Positions 10,314 through 19,462 of a DNA stretch of 64,000 nucleotides are shown piece after piece. A program made the translations under genes and the position numbers. The stretch comes from Arenimonas daejeonensis (GTDB lineage: Bacteria; Pseudomonadota; Gammaproteobacteria; Xanthomonadales; Xanthomonadaceae): positions 806,001 to 870,000 of the forward strand of contig NZ_CP042453.1 of assembly GCF_007993735.1 (NCBI RefSeq). The letters run 5' to 3'. The notes beneath the pieces were generated by a model. The model was given only the letters and a program-made list of their open reading frames with translations. It made no database searches and was not told the origin of the DNA. Every line of letters starts with the position of its first letter. Position 1 is the first letter of the stretch.

Positions 10314-11343
10314 ATGACACGCCGCCTCGCCAGATTCGCCCCGCTCCTGCTGATCCTGATCCTGCTGGCGGGCTGCACCACCTACAGTGGCAACCATTAC
10401 CGCGACGGCTATTACAGCGACGGTGGTTATTACTACCCGGCCGAAGACGGTTACGGCGACTACTACGCCGCGCCCGACTACGGGTACGACTACGACTATT
10501 ACGACTACGGCTACTCCACCTACACGCCCTTCTGGGGCCTGCATCGTTATGGCTGCGGTGCTTGGGGTGGCTGCTCGCCTTACTGGAGCTACTACTACGG
10601 CCGGCCCTACAGCGGCTGGAGCCTGTCCTATGGCCAGCACTGGTCGTACGGTTCCTGGGGCTGGTACGGCCAGTACTGGGCGCCCCTGGTACGGGCACGG
10701 GTATTACGGCCATGGCTACTACGGCTACGGTTATCACGGCCACGGCGATTACGGCCATGGACAGCGGCCGCCCCACCATGGCCGTCCGCCGGGGCCGGAC
10801 CAGGAGCCGCCGCCGGCCAAACCCGATGTCCCCAGGCCGCACCTGCCCTACCGGGCACCGATCACGCAGAACCCGGGGCTGTCGAACCCGACCGGCAACC
10901 CGTCCCGGCGTCCGGACACTCGCCATGCCCCGATCGTTTCGCGCGGCCCGGCCGAGCTGACGCCGACACCGGGGCAGCGCCCGCCGATGTCCGCCGGCCA
11001 ACCGGTTGGCAAGCCGGTGACGCCACGTTATGGACGGCAACCGGTGCAGGACCGTGAGCCGATCAGCTCGCCGCCGCCGCGCTACGTCCGTCAGCCGATG
11101 CCGGACCAGCGCCGTCCGGCGCAGCCCCGCGCGCCGCAGCCGATCCGTACCGAAGTGAAACCGTCGGTGGCGCAGGGCGACTCGTACGGGTCTTACCGCC
11201 AGCCGTCGCGTCCGTCGCCCGCGCCTCGACAGGAGCGCCCGGCACCCAGGGAAGTGGCGCGGCCGTCCGCGCCGCCGCCGCGTGCCGAGGCCAGTGAAAC
11301 GAGATCTTCGTCACAGAAACAGGATCTCGACGAAGAACGCTGA
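10314..11343 (+). CDS. Tyr/Gly-rich lipoprotein with Pro/Arg-rich tail (frameshifted here)
   Basis: The protein starts with a lipobox signal peptide (LILILLAGC). A tract of about 120 residues very rich in Tyr, Gly, Asp and Trp follows (YYPAEDGYGDYY, DYDYYDYGYSTY). Short GHGYYGHGYYGYGYHGHG repeats come next, then a Pro/Arg/Gln-rich disordered tail ending QKQDLDEER. The frame breaks at CCCC 10683-10686: removing one C restores WAPWYGHGYYGHG, giving about 342 residues. Similar Tyr/Gly-rich cell-surface lipoproteins exist in xanthomonads, but I know of no assigned function. It follows a 110-base gap from a divergent transporter. Confidence 0.72.
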
Positions 11344-11559
11344 CACCGAGTCCAGTTTTCCCGTTGCGTCGGCCACCGGGCCGGCGCATCCTACGGCCCT
11401 GACTGACACAGCGCGTCGCTTTCTGACGCGAGCGTTGCCCCCGCATCGCCTGTTCGGCGCCCGGCATCAGGTCCCCTGGATTCCCCCTGTTCCAAGACCT
11501 GCCGGGCGCCGACTTTCTTCCGATCCCGCCGCGCCGCGGCCGATCCCTGAATCACGCGC

Positions 11560-11598
11560 AAAAAAAAGGGTCGGTAGCTCCCCGGGAGCTACCGACCC
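11560..11598 (-). terminator. strong intrinsic terminator reading leftward
   Basis: GGGTCGGTAGCTCCC at 11568-11582 is perfectly repeated in inverse at 11584-11598, and eight A residues lie at 11560-11567. Read on the minus strand this is a 15-bp hairpin followed by eight U. No protein gene on the minus strand lies upstream, so it probably ends a small RNA, or blocks transcription antisense to the lipoprotein gene. Confidence 0.75.
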
Positions 11599-11650
11599 TG
11601 GCATCCCTGCCACGCGCCTGACCAGCCCCTGTTCAGTCTGGTCGACGCCC
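11560..11650 (-). ncRNA. candidate small RNA: three hairpins and a U-tract
   Basis: On the minus strand three stems occur in a row. GACCAG pairs with CTGGTC (11620-11643, 12-base loop). TGGCA pairs with TGCCA (11599-11612). The 15-bp terminator stem with eight U comes last. This is the architecture of a trans-acting bacterial sRNA. The 5' end is not determined; a promoter would lie between about 11650 and 11760. This is inference from structure only. Confidence 0.4.
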
Positions 11651-11773
11651 CCGGCGTTTGGCCGTGGCAGGTGCCATTGGGAAGAAGCATGAACCGTGCC
11701 AACCGCTCCGGGATGCAGCCGGGCCGGCCGCGCGGGATAATCCGCGCCGCAGCGAAATCAGGAACTCCGTCAC

Positions 11774-13650
11774 ATGTTGAGCTACGACGTCATCGTCATC
11801 GGCGGCGGCCACGCGGGCACCGAGGCCGCGCTGGCGGCCGCGCGCGCGGGTGCGCGCACGCTGCTGCTTACGCACAGCATCGAGACGGTCGGCCAGATGA
11901 GCTGCAACCCGGCCATCGGCGGCATCGGCAAGGGGCACCTGGTGCGCGAGATCGACGCCCTGGGCGGCGCCATGGCCCGCGCTGCCGACGCCGCCGGCAT
12001 CCAGTGGCGCATGCTCAACGCCAGCAAGGGTCCGGCGGTGCGCGCCACGCGCGCGCAGGCCGACCGCGTGCTCTACAAGCAGGCGATCCGGCGCATCGTC
12101 GAGAACCAGCCGAACCTGGACCTGTTCCAGCAGGCCGTGGACGACCTGGTGATCAAGGGCGACACCGTCACCGGCGTCATCACCCAGAGCGGCCTGCGCT
12201 TCGACGCGCGCGCGGTGGTGCTGACCGCCGGCACCTTCCTGGCCGGCCGCATCCACGTCGGCCTGGTGAACTACCCCGGCGGCCGCGCCGGCGACCCGCC
12301 CGCGACCACGCTGGCGCAGCGCCTGCGCGAGCGGCCGTTCGTGGTGGACCGCCTGAAGACCGGCACGCCGCCGCGCATCGACGGCCGCAGCATCAACTTC
12401 GACGGCCTGGCGGAACAGCCGGGCGACACGCCGGTTCCGGTGTTCTCCTTCCTGGGCAGCGCGGCCGAACATCCGCGCCAGGTGTCGTGCTGGATCACGC
12501 ATACCAGCGAACGCACGCACGAGATCATCCGCGGCGGCCTGGACCGTTCGCCGATGTATTCGGGCGTGATCGAAGGCGTGGGCCCGCGTTATTGCCCCAG
12601 CATCGAGGACAAGGTGGTGCGCTTCGCCGACAAGGCCTCGCACCAGGTGTTCATCGAGCCCGAGGGCCTGGACACGCACGAGATCTATCCCAACGGCATC
12701 TCGACCTCGCTGCCGTACGAGGTGCAGGTCGAACTGGTGCGTTCGATCAAGGGTTTCGAAAACGCGCACATCACGCGCCCGGGTTATGCGATCGAATACG
12801 ACTACTTCGATCCGCGCGGGCTGAAGGCCTCGCTGGAAACCAAGTCGGTCGGCGGCCTGTTTTTCGCCGGCCAGATCAACGGCACCACCGGTTACGAAGA
12901 AGCCGCCGCGCAGGGCCTGCTCGCCGGTCTCAACGCCGCGCGCCATGTGATGCAGCGCGACGCCTGGTCGCCGCGCCGCGACGAGGCCTACCTGGGCGTG
13001 CTGGTGGACGACCTGGTGACGCACGGCACCACCGAGCCCTACCGCATGTTCACCAGCCGCGCCGAATACCGGCTGCAGCTGCGCGAGGACAATGCCGACG
13101 CGCGCCTGACGCCGGTGGGCCGCGACCTGGGCCTGGTGGACGACATCCGCTGGACCACGTTCTCGCGCAAGGCCGAAGCCGTGGCAACCGAACGCACGCG
13201 CCTGCAGGCGATCTGGGCCGCCCCGGGCGGGACGCTGGCGCGCGAACTCGAGACCGCCACCGGCATCGTGCTGGCGCGCGAAGTCACCGCCCTGGACCTG
13301 ATGAAGCGCCCCGAACTCGACTACGCCACGCTGGCCGCGCTGCCTTCGCTGCAGCCGGCGGTGGACGATGCCGCGGTGGCCGAACAGGTCGAGATCGGCG
13401 TGAAATATTCCGGTTACGTCGAACGCCAGCGCGAAGAGATCGAGCGCAGCCGCCGGCACGAAGACAGTCGCATCCCGGACGGTTTCGACTACGCCGGCAT
13501 CCCGGGCCTTTCGGCCGAACTGCAGTCAAGCTTGCGGCCGTGCGCCCGGAAACCATCGGCCAGGCGCAGCGCATCCCCGGCATGACCCCGGCGGCGATCT
13601 CGCTGCTGCTGGTGCGGCTGGCCAAGCAGCGCGGCCGTCGCGTCGCCTGA
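11774..13650 (+). CDS. mnmG: tRNA 5-carboxymethylaminomethyluridine modification protein (frameshifted here)
   Basis: MnmG (GidA) is the FAD/NADH partner of the GTPase MnmE; the complex modifies the wobble uridine of tRNAs. The FAD-binding [10 protein letters not shown] lies at residues 10-19. The GidA signatures [27 protein letters not shown] and [18 protein letters not shown] are present. The frame is lost at 13528-13529, where AA should be AAA ([16 protein letters not shown]). Repaired, it is 626 residues ending AKQRGRRVA. This is an essential-type core gene, which argues that the break is a sequencing error. Confidence 0.94.
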
Positions 13651-13674
13651 GGCGGCGCGTCCCGCGCCAGCGCC

Positions 13675-14265
13675 ATGCCGGTCCGTTCGCATCCGCTGCA
13701 CCGCCGATGGCTGGCGCGCCGGCGTCGCCTGCGCAAGTGGCTGCGGCCGCTGCCACGCCGCGCCAACGTCGCGAAATATCCCGTCATCAAATGGTTCGCC
13801 GATGCCGCGCGCAAGCGCCCCTATCTGTGGTCGTTCAAACGCCCGCAGGTGCTGGCCTCGCTGTACGCCGGGTCGGTGCTGGCGATGATGCCGGTGTACG
13901 GCCTGCAGGTGGCGATCGGCGTGGTGCTGGCGATGCTGGTGCGCGGCAACCTGACGGTGATGATCGCGCTGCAGATGATCACCAACCCGCTGACCCTGGG
14001 CCCGATCTACCTGGCCACGCACACGCTGGGGCAGAAGCTGATCGGGCTCACCGGCTACGGCGCCGGCGCGTCCGAAGTCGGCACCCACATCAATGCACTG
14101 GTGGTGGGTGGCATCGTCGGCGGGCTGGGACTGGCGCTGGTGCTGGACCTGACCTGGCGCCTGATAGCCTGGGAAGCGCGTCGCTTCCGTGGCCAGCTGC
14201 AGGCGCTGCACGAGCGTTTCGACTACCGCCACCACCGGGATGACGGCACGCCGCGCGACAGCTAG
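13675..14265 (+). CDS. DUF2062 membrane protein
   Basis: A 196-residue protein with a very basic N-terminus (HRRWLARRRRLRKWLRP) and two or three membrane segments (SVLAMMPVYGLQVAIGVVLA, the NLTVMIALQMITNPLTLGP loop, and LVVGGIVGGLGLALVLDL). TNPLTLGPIY resembles the conserved TNP motif of DUF2062. These proteins are often near glycosyltransferases or competence genes, but their function is unknown. It lies 24 bases after mnmG on the same strand. Confidence 0.78.
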   Translation: MPVRSHPLHRRWLARRRRLRKWLRPLPRRANVAKYPVIKWFADAARKRPYLWSFKRPQVLASLYAGSVLAMMPVYGLQVAIGVVLAMLVRGNLTVMIALQMITNPLTLGPIYLATHTLGQKLIGLTGYGAGASEVGTHINALVVGGIVGGLGLALVLDLTWRLIAWEARRFRGQLQALHERFDYRHHRDDGTPRDS

Positions 14266-14274
14266 ATTGGCGTG

Positions 14275-15476
14275 ATGAAAACCCTGCTCGCGCTCCTGCT
14301 GCTGCCGGCGACCGCCCAGGCCGCCACCGTGTCCGACTGGCCGCTGCCCGTACCGGCGGGCTCCGCGCAGCCGAACCTGTCGCTGTCGCCCGACGGTGAC
14401 CGGCTGCTGAGCTGGATCGAGCGCCGGAAAGAAGGCGGTCATCGGCTGGTGTTCGCGCGGCAGGGCAACACGCAGAAATGGTCGGCACCGCGCACGATCA
14501 CTGAAGGCGACAACTGGTTCGTCAACTGGGCCGACTTCCCCGCACTGCAGGCCCTGCCCGACGGCAGCCTCTGGGCGCACACGCTGGTGAAAAGCGCGCA
14601 GGCCACCTACGCCTACGACGTGCGCCTGTTCGCCTCGCGCGACGGTGGCACCACCTGGACCGCCACCGCGGCCGTGCACGACGACGGCACGCCGACCGAA
14701 CACGGTTTCGCCAGTCTCTGGCCGCAGGGCCGCGATGGCCTGGGCATCGCTTGGCTCGACGGCCGCCACACCGGCGGCGGCCACGACCACGGCGGACACG
14801 GCGGCGCCGGCGCGATGTCGCTGCGCGCGGCGGTGTTCGGTGCCGACGGCAAAAAACGCGTCGAGCACGAACTCGACGCCCGCACCTGCGACTGCTGCCA
14901 GACCGATGCTGCGCTGTCCGACGACGGCCTGCTGCTGGCTTACCGTGACCGTGCCGAAGGCGAAATCCGCGACATCGCCGTCGCCCGCTTCGACGGCAAG
15001 GCCTGGTCCGCGCCCGTCACCGTGCACGCCGACCGCTGGATGATGCCGGCCTGCCCGGTGAACGGCCCCGCCATCGCCGCCCGCGGCCGCCAGGCCTGGG
15101 TGGCCTGGTACACCGCCGCCGGCGGCATGCCCTCGATCCGCATCGCCGCCTCGGATGACGCCGGCCGCCGGTTCGGCCCCATGAAAGAGATCGCCCGCGG
15201 CGAGGCCCAGCACGGCCGCGTGGACCTGGCGGCGAACGCCACCGGCGTCTGGGTCAGCTGGCTGCAGGAAAGCGCCGGCCGGCAGTCGGTATGGCTGGCC
15301 CGCTACAGCCCGGACCTGGCGGCCGAACACTTCCGCCTGAAGGTCGCCGACCTCACCGGCCGGGGCCGCGGCACCGGTTTCCCGCGCCTGCAGCTGGGCG
15401 ATGGCTCGGCCTGGCTGGCCTGGACAGAAATCGTGTCCGGCGAGCCACGGCTGCGGGGGCCCGGGTCCGCCCCTGA
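14275..15476 (+). CDS. secreted BNR/sialidase-like beta-propeller protein with CDCC motif
   Basis: A protein of about 400 residues with a signal peptide (LLALLLLPATAQA). Repeated propeller-type strands follow (LFASRDGGTTWT near residue 120, IRIAASDDAGRRFG near 290), as in BNR/sialidase-fold proteins. Unusual features are a His/Gly-rich loop (GGGHDHGGHGGAG, about 166-178) and TCDCCQTDA (cysteines about 205-208), both possible metal ligands. The sialidase catalytic arginine set is not obvious, so a true sialidase is unlikely. The raw frame runs to 15597 with an unconvincing tail. Adding one G to the run at 15455-15459 ends it at 15476 as LRGARVRP. Confidence 0.65.
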
Positions 15477-15533
15477 CTGTACCCAGTGGTATGGAATCGG
15501 CCTTTGGATTATGGTGATGCCGCCCCACCGGAC

Positions 15534-15553
15534 CCTTGTCCGGCGGGACAAGG
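15534..15553. other. inverted repeat in the leader of the esterase gene
   Basis: CCTTGTCC is repeated in inverse as GGACAAGG after a four-base loop. It lies in the 184 bases between the sialidase-like gene and the GDSL esterase. No T-run follows, so it is not a clear terminator. It could be a leader hairpin or attenuator of the esterase mRNA. Confidence 0.35.
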
Positions 15554-15660
15554 CAGCGGCTCAAGGGGAGGGAGCGGCACCGGCGCAAGCACGGTGACGC
15601 CGAAGGAGACCCTGGGCGCGTGGTCGTGCACAACCCATAAGACCCAACAGGAGTTTCCCC

Positions 15661-17486
15661 ATGCCCCGTTTCCATCGTTTGGCCGGCGCCGTTGCCCTGG
15701 CGCTCGGTTGCGCCGGCGCCGCCCAGGCGCAAGAGTTCTCCGGCTTCGTCGTGTTCGGCGACAGCCTCAGCGACTCCGGCAACATCGCCCAGTTCAGCGG
15801 CCTGCCGCCGGGCAACAGCTTCACCACCAATCCGGATCCGGTCGCGGCTGAAATCATCGCGGCCATGTTCGGCTTCCCGGGCACCAACTCGCTGTCGGGC
15901 GGTCCCAACTTCGCCTGGGGCGGTTCCTGCGTGAATGCCGGCGCGCCCTGCCTCAACCCGGTGCCGACCATCCCCGACCAGGTCAGCCAGTACCTGTCGC
16001 TGACCGGCGGCGTGGCCGACCCGAACGCGCTGTACAGCATCTGGGGCGGCGCCAACGACATCTTCGCCGCGCTGACGCTGGACCCGGCCAACGCGCAGGC
16101 GCTCACCGTCGCCGCCGCCACCGCCTACGTGCAGCAGATCGGCCGCCTGCAGGCCGCCGGCGCCAACTACATCATCGTGTACAACCTGCCGAACCTGGGC
16201 GTGACCCCGCAGTTCGGCTCCACGCCGAACGCGTCGTCGGTGTCGCAGGTCACGGTGGTGTACAACAGCGCGCTCAACGCCGGCCTCGGCCAGCTGGGCG
16301 ACGGCATCATTCCCATCAACACCTTCGGCCTGATCGGCGAGATCATGGCCAACCCGGGCCTGTACGGCTTCACCAACGTCACCGGCACCGCCTGCGCGCC
16401 GCCGAGCTCGGTGGCCTGCGGCCCGGCCGGTTCCGGCCTGCCGGCGGGTTACCCGCCGGGTGCCAACGAAACCTTCCTGTTCGCAGACGGCGTGCACCCG
16501 ACCGGCGCCGCGCACGCGATGCTGGCCAACGTGGTGCTGTCCACGATCTCGGCGCCGGTGCAGGTGTCGTACGCGGGCGAGGCCGGCATCCAGGCCGCCG
16601 AAAACCACGGCCGCGCCGTCACCGACGAACTGATGTCCGACTTCCAGCTCGACCGTGAAGTGGGCAGCGTGCGCGGTTACGCCACCGTGCAGTACGGCGA
16701 CCAGGACTTCGAAGGCACCAGCGCCGTCACCGGTGGCAATGCCGACGTGCTGTCGCTGACCCTGGGCGCCAACCACCGCGCCAGCGAAACCGCCTACTGG
16801 GGCGTGGCCGTCAGCCTGGGCAACCACGACAACGACGTGTCGGGCGCCAACCTCGACAGCCGCCCGGTGCTGGCATCCATCCACGGCGCACTGCGTTTCG
16901 GCGGCGGCGGCTTCGTCAGCGGCGCCATCAGCGGCGGCAGCACCAGCGTGGACATCGAGCGCTACATCGTGATGGGCCCGACCGTGCGCACCGAAACCGG
17001 TTCCACCAACGCCGGCCAGTTCGGCGCCGAGCTGGGCCTGGGCTGGCTGTTCGGCAGCACCGGCAGCCTGCAGCACGGCCCGTTCATCGGCGCCAGCTGG
17101 GTGCAGCAGGAAGTGGACGGCTACAGCGAGGACAACGGCACCGCCACGTCGATGAACTTCCGCGGCTTCGACCGCGACTCCTGGTCAGCCGCGCCGGCTA
17201 CCAGCTGATGGGCGGCAGCGCCGACAGCTTCCGTCCGTTCGTGCGCGTGGCCTACAACTCGGAAGGCGAGGACGACCAGGTGTCGGTGAACGCCGGCTCC
17301 AACTCCATGCCGGGCCGCTTCACCATCGGCGGCGTCACCCCGTCGGAAGACTGGATCAGCGCCGACCTGGGCTTCAACTGGAGCGTGGGCGAAAACACCA
17401 CCGCCTTCGCCGCCTACACCGGCCGCTTCAGCGACGACAGCCAGGAACGCAACAGCATCAGCCTGGGCCTGCGGACGACGTTCTGA
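15661..17486 (+). CDS. GDSL autotransporter esterase (frameshifted here)
   Basis: An outer-membrane lipase/esterase of the EstA type. The signal peptide ends near AAQAQ. The GDSL passenger has the nucleophile S35 (FGDSLSDSGN), block III GGANDI near residue 130 and the DGVHPT dyad near 277-280. The region from about 300 to the end (GYATVQYGDQDFEG, then SISLGLRTTF) is the autotransporter beta-barrel, ending in phenylalanine as such barrels do. The frame breaks at 17180-17181: CTCCTGGTC should be CTCCCTGGTC, restoring DSLVSRAGYQLMGG. Repaired length is about 608 residues. A terminator follows. Confidence 0.88.
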
Positions 17487-17508
17487 TCGGTCGGGTCATT
17501 GTTTGAAG

Positions 17509-17540
17509 AAAGGCCGCCCTTCGGGGCGGCCTTTTTCTTT
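17509..17540 (+). terminator. intrinsic terminator after the GDSL esterase
   Basis: AAAGGCCGCC-CTTCGG-GGCGGCCTTTTT forms a GC-rich stem with a UUCG-type loop and a T-run. It ends 20-50 bases after the esterase stop and marks the left border of the lower-GC island. Confidence 0.88.
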
Positions 17541-17631
17541 GCGCTGGATTGGCGGCGGTAAGTTAACCTGAACCCGTTCCACCGAACCGGCAGCATGCCA
17601 GTGACATACAGGCGCTATACGGGAGAATGAC

Positions 17632-18015
17632 ATGAGGCTCATTTCAGTCGCGCTATTTCTATTTCACTTTCTTGCGACCGCTAGCGCTGAGGCAACTGAC
17701 GCAGTTGGATACGTTTATGCGAAAAGAGCCGGATCCTCCGAGCTTGTTTACCGCCTAGATGGAAAGTCATTCAACGAGAGCGAGCTTGGGCCGTACTTCC
17801 GCGAGAATGAAGATCGCTGGCCGAAGAAGGCCATTGAACTGCGACTCGTTTTTGATGGAGAGGTTCCGCTGGCATGGCTCCACCACGCGCGCCGCACTTT
17901 CATTTTCCTTGGCTTTGATGAAGTTCGTTGCTTCAGCGGAAGCATTTCTTCAGCACGTGCCACGGAAATTCAGGAGATCGGCCAATCGATTGCGCTACCA
18001 GACGATCGTTGGTAG
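17632..18015 (+). CDS. small secreted protein of unknown function
   Basis: A 127-residue protein with a signal peptide (LISVALFLFHFLATASAEA). The mature part (VGYVYAKRAGSSELVYRLDG, FIFLGFDEVRCFSGSIS) matches no family I recognise. Codon use is clearly more AT-rich than in neighbours, suggesting recent acquisition. It begins after a 145-base gap following the esterase terminator. Confidence 0.55.
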   Translation: MRLISVALFLFHFLATASAEATDAVGYVYAKRAGSSELVYRLDGKSFNESELGPYFRENEDRWPKKAIELRLVFDGEVPLAWLHHARRTFIFLGFDEVRCFSGSISSARATEIQEIGQSIALPDDRW

Positions 18016-18041
18016 CCAGATCAACACGCGCGATTAGAAGT

Positions 18042-18069
18042 ACGGGGTCAGGTTCACCTCTTCCTGAGC
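18042..18069 (+). repeat. direct repeat, left copy, beside the ankyrin gene
   Basis: ACGGGGTCAGGTTCAC followed by CTCTTCCTGAGC. A second copy lies at 18914-18941 and differs at only three of 28 positions. The GGGGTCAG core also occurs in the palindrome at 42968-43037. The two copies bracket the ankyrin lipoprotein gene. Confidence 0.75.
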
Positions 18070-18161
18070 CGATGAGATTTGCCAACGCGGCTAGCCACTG
18101 AATCGACCAGTTTTTCGTAGAAACCTTGAGGCCATAATTAATGGCAAACGAGGAGGAATAA

Positions 18162-18880
18162 ATGATTGCCCGCGCTGTGGGTAGGGAGCGGACAGCCATG
18201 AAGCCGCATTTTGCTGCAGCACTTGTTGCGACGATGCTTCTTTCAGCCTGCTCGCCTTCACGTGAGCCGGATCCGGGGAAATCGATCCCGCATTGGCGGA
18301 GATGTTGCGGGACTTCCCGAGGGACGTCCTCGCTGATCCTTTGCTGCACAACGCAGTCAATGGAAATGCTGGCGAGGTCCGTCGCCTGCTCGCGCAGGGA
18401 CGCGAGATCGATGCTGTGCCGTCACTGAACCTGGTGCTCGTGTTTGTGGCGCACCAGCGCCAGTGCTCTCCTGAGGTCGTGAATGCACTGGTGGAGGGTG
18501 GTGCTGATCCGGCCGTCGTGGATGACACCGGCATGAACGTCTTGCTGATGGCCGCAGCTTCCGGAGCCGGCGACTGTTTCAAGACCCTCCTCGCTCTCGG
18601 CGCCGACCCGGCCCGGCTCAACATCAATGGCTACGGCGTCGTTTCCCATGCCTATCTGTCAGGCGACATTTCGTTCTTCAACTGGGTCCTCGGCAGCGAT
18701 GACGTCGCCCCCAAGCATTCTGGGGACCTCAACATTGCTCTGCAGGCCGCGCTGCTTGGTGAAGACTGGACGAGTTGCCGAACTCTTCTCGAGGCAGGCG
18801 CGGAGCTGACGCCGCTGGCCGGCGGAAAGCGGTCAACATCCCGACCGCTGGACAGCGCGGACTTGGACCGTTGCCGCTGA
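18162..18880 (+). CDS. ankyrin-repeat lipoprotein (frameshifted here)
   Basis: The ATG at 18162 has an excellent Shine-Dalgarno (GAGGAGG seven bases upstream); a second ATG at 18198 is possible. A lipobox follows (ATMLLSAC). The remainder holds about four ankyrin-like units, e.g. LHNAVNGNAGEVRRLLAQGR, VVNALVEGGADPAVVDD and CFKTLLALGADPARLN. The frame breaks at GGGG 18275-18278: one more G joins SREPDPG to EIDPALAEMLRDF. Ankyrin lipoproteins of this kind often mediate protein contacts in the periplasm, including as immunity-type proteins; no partner is visible here. It is flanked by direct repeats in a lower-GC segment. Confidence 0.65.
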
Positions 18881-19097
18881 CCTGCGAAATCGGCCCGCTT
18901 GTCCCCGGCAAGAACGGGGTCAGGTTCACTTGTTCCCGAGCGGGGCGCTCAAGTAGTTCACCTACGCCGCACATGAATGTGCAGGTGCCGCGTAGGGCAG
19001 GAGGCCCGGGATCGGCCGGAAACGCGTTGTCTGCAGGCGCAGATCTCAACGAAGAGGCTGAGGTAGTGTTAGTGATGATTTACGGAGTGCCGCGCCA
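18881..19097. other. gap with repeat and possible ankyrin remnant
   Basis: The gap holds the right direct-repeat copy. Before 19098 an open frame ends LSAGADLNEEAEVV...GVPRQ, of which AGADLN resembles the start of an ankyrin unit. It overlaps the next ATG by the usual ATGA. It may be a fragment of a second ankyrin gene, but it is too short to call. Confidence 0.3.
18914..18941 (+). repeat. direct repeat, right copy
   Basis: ACGGGGTCAGGTTCAC followed by TTGTTCCCGAGC, matching the copy at 18042-18069 in 25 of 28 positions. It lies 33 bases after the ankyrin gene stop. Confidence 0.75.
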
Positions 19098-19365
19098 ATG
19101 AAACCAGTTTGCAGAACTTGCGGCTTTCCTCTTGGTCAGTTTCGGTTGTTCAGTCAGAACTGCAAAAGGTGCGGAAGCAAGCACGTCGCCCGGCCTGGTT
19201 TCTCTTGGGTCCGAGGCGTCATCGGCATCCCTGGTGCCCGTACTCTGGTTCGCGTCCCTTTTTCTTCCCATCTCGATGGGGATGAAGTTGGTGGGAGTGC
19301 CCATGCTGCTTGTCGTTATAGGCGGTTGGATAACTCTTGGTAGTCAGCGCTGGGTGCAAAAATAG
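19098..19365 (+). CDS. small zinc-ribbon membrane protein, apparently split by a frameshift
   Basis: The first frame encodes a two-CxxC ribbon (CRTCGFPL, then CKRCGSKH) up to about residue 38. A second frame, one base over, encodes a hydrophobic C-terminus (VPVLWFASLFLPISMGMKL, VPMLLVVIGGWITL). Together they give a zinc-ribbon plus two-TM architecture common in small bacterial proteins. The junction lies around 19215-19235 and needs one base removed (or two added). It is lower in GC than its neighbours and of unknown function. It could be a real pseudogene. Confidence 0.45.
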
Positions 19366-19462
19366 ACGTGGCGCGCCAACATCTGAATCCGGTTAGGCAC
19401 ATGACGCACAAGGCCCGCACTTGGCCTGCTGCCGGTTTCACGGACACCCGGGCCATCGGCGG

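Larger units (their letters stand above)
11344..11773. other. 430-base intergenic region upstream of mnmG
   Basis: No convincing protein gene is visible. The region holds a chain of hairpins ending in a T-run on the minus strand (11560-11643, described separately). On the plus strand GGGATAATCC at 11734-11743 could serve as a -10 for mnmG. The part from 11344 to 11560 shows nothing else I can support. Confidence 0.5.

Noticed and set aside
13489..17076. A 1,195-residue minus-strand frame across mnmG, DUF2062, sialidase-like and esterase genes
   Set aside because: It crosses several clear plus-strand genes, has no recognisable domain and shows antisense-type composition.
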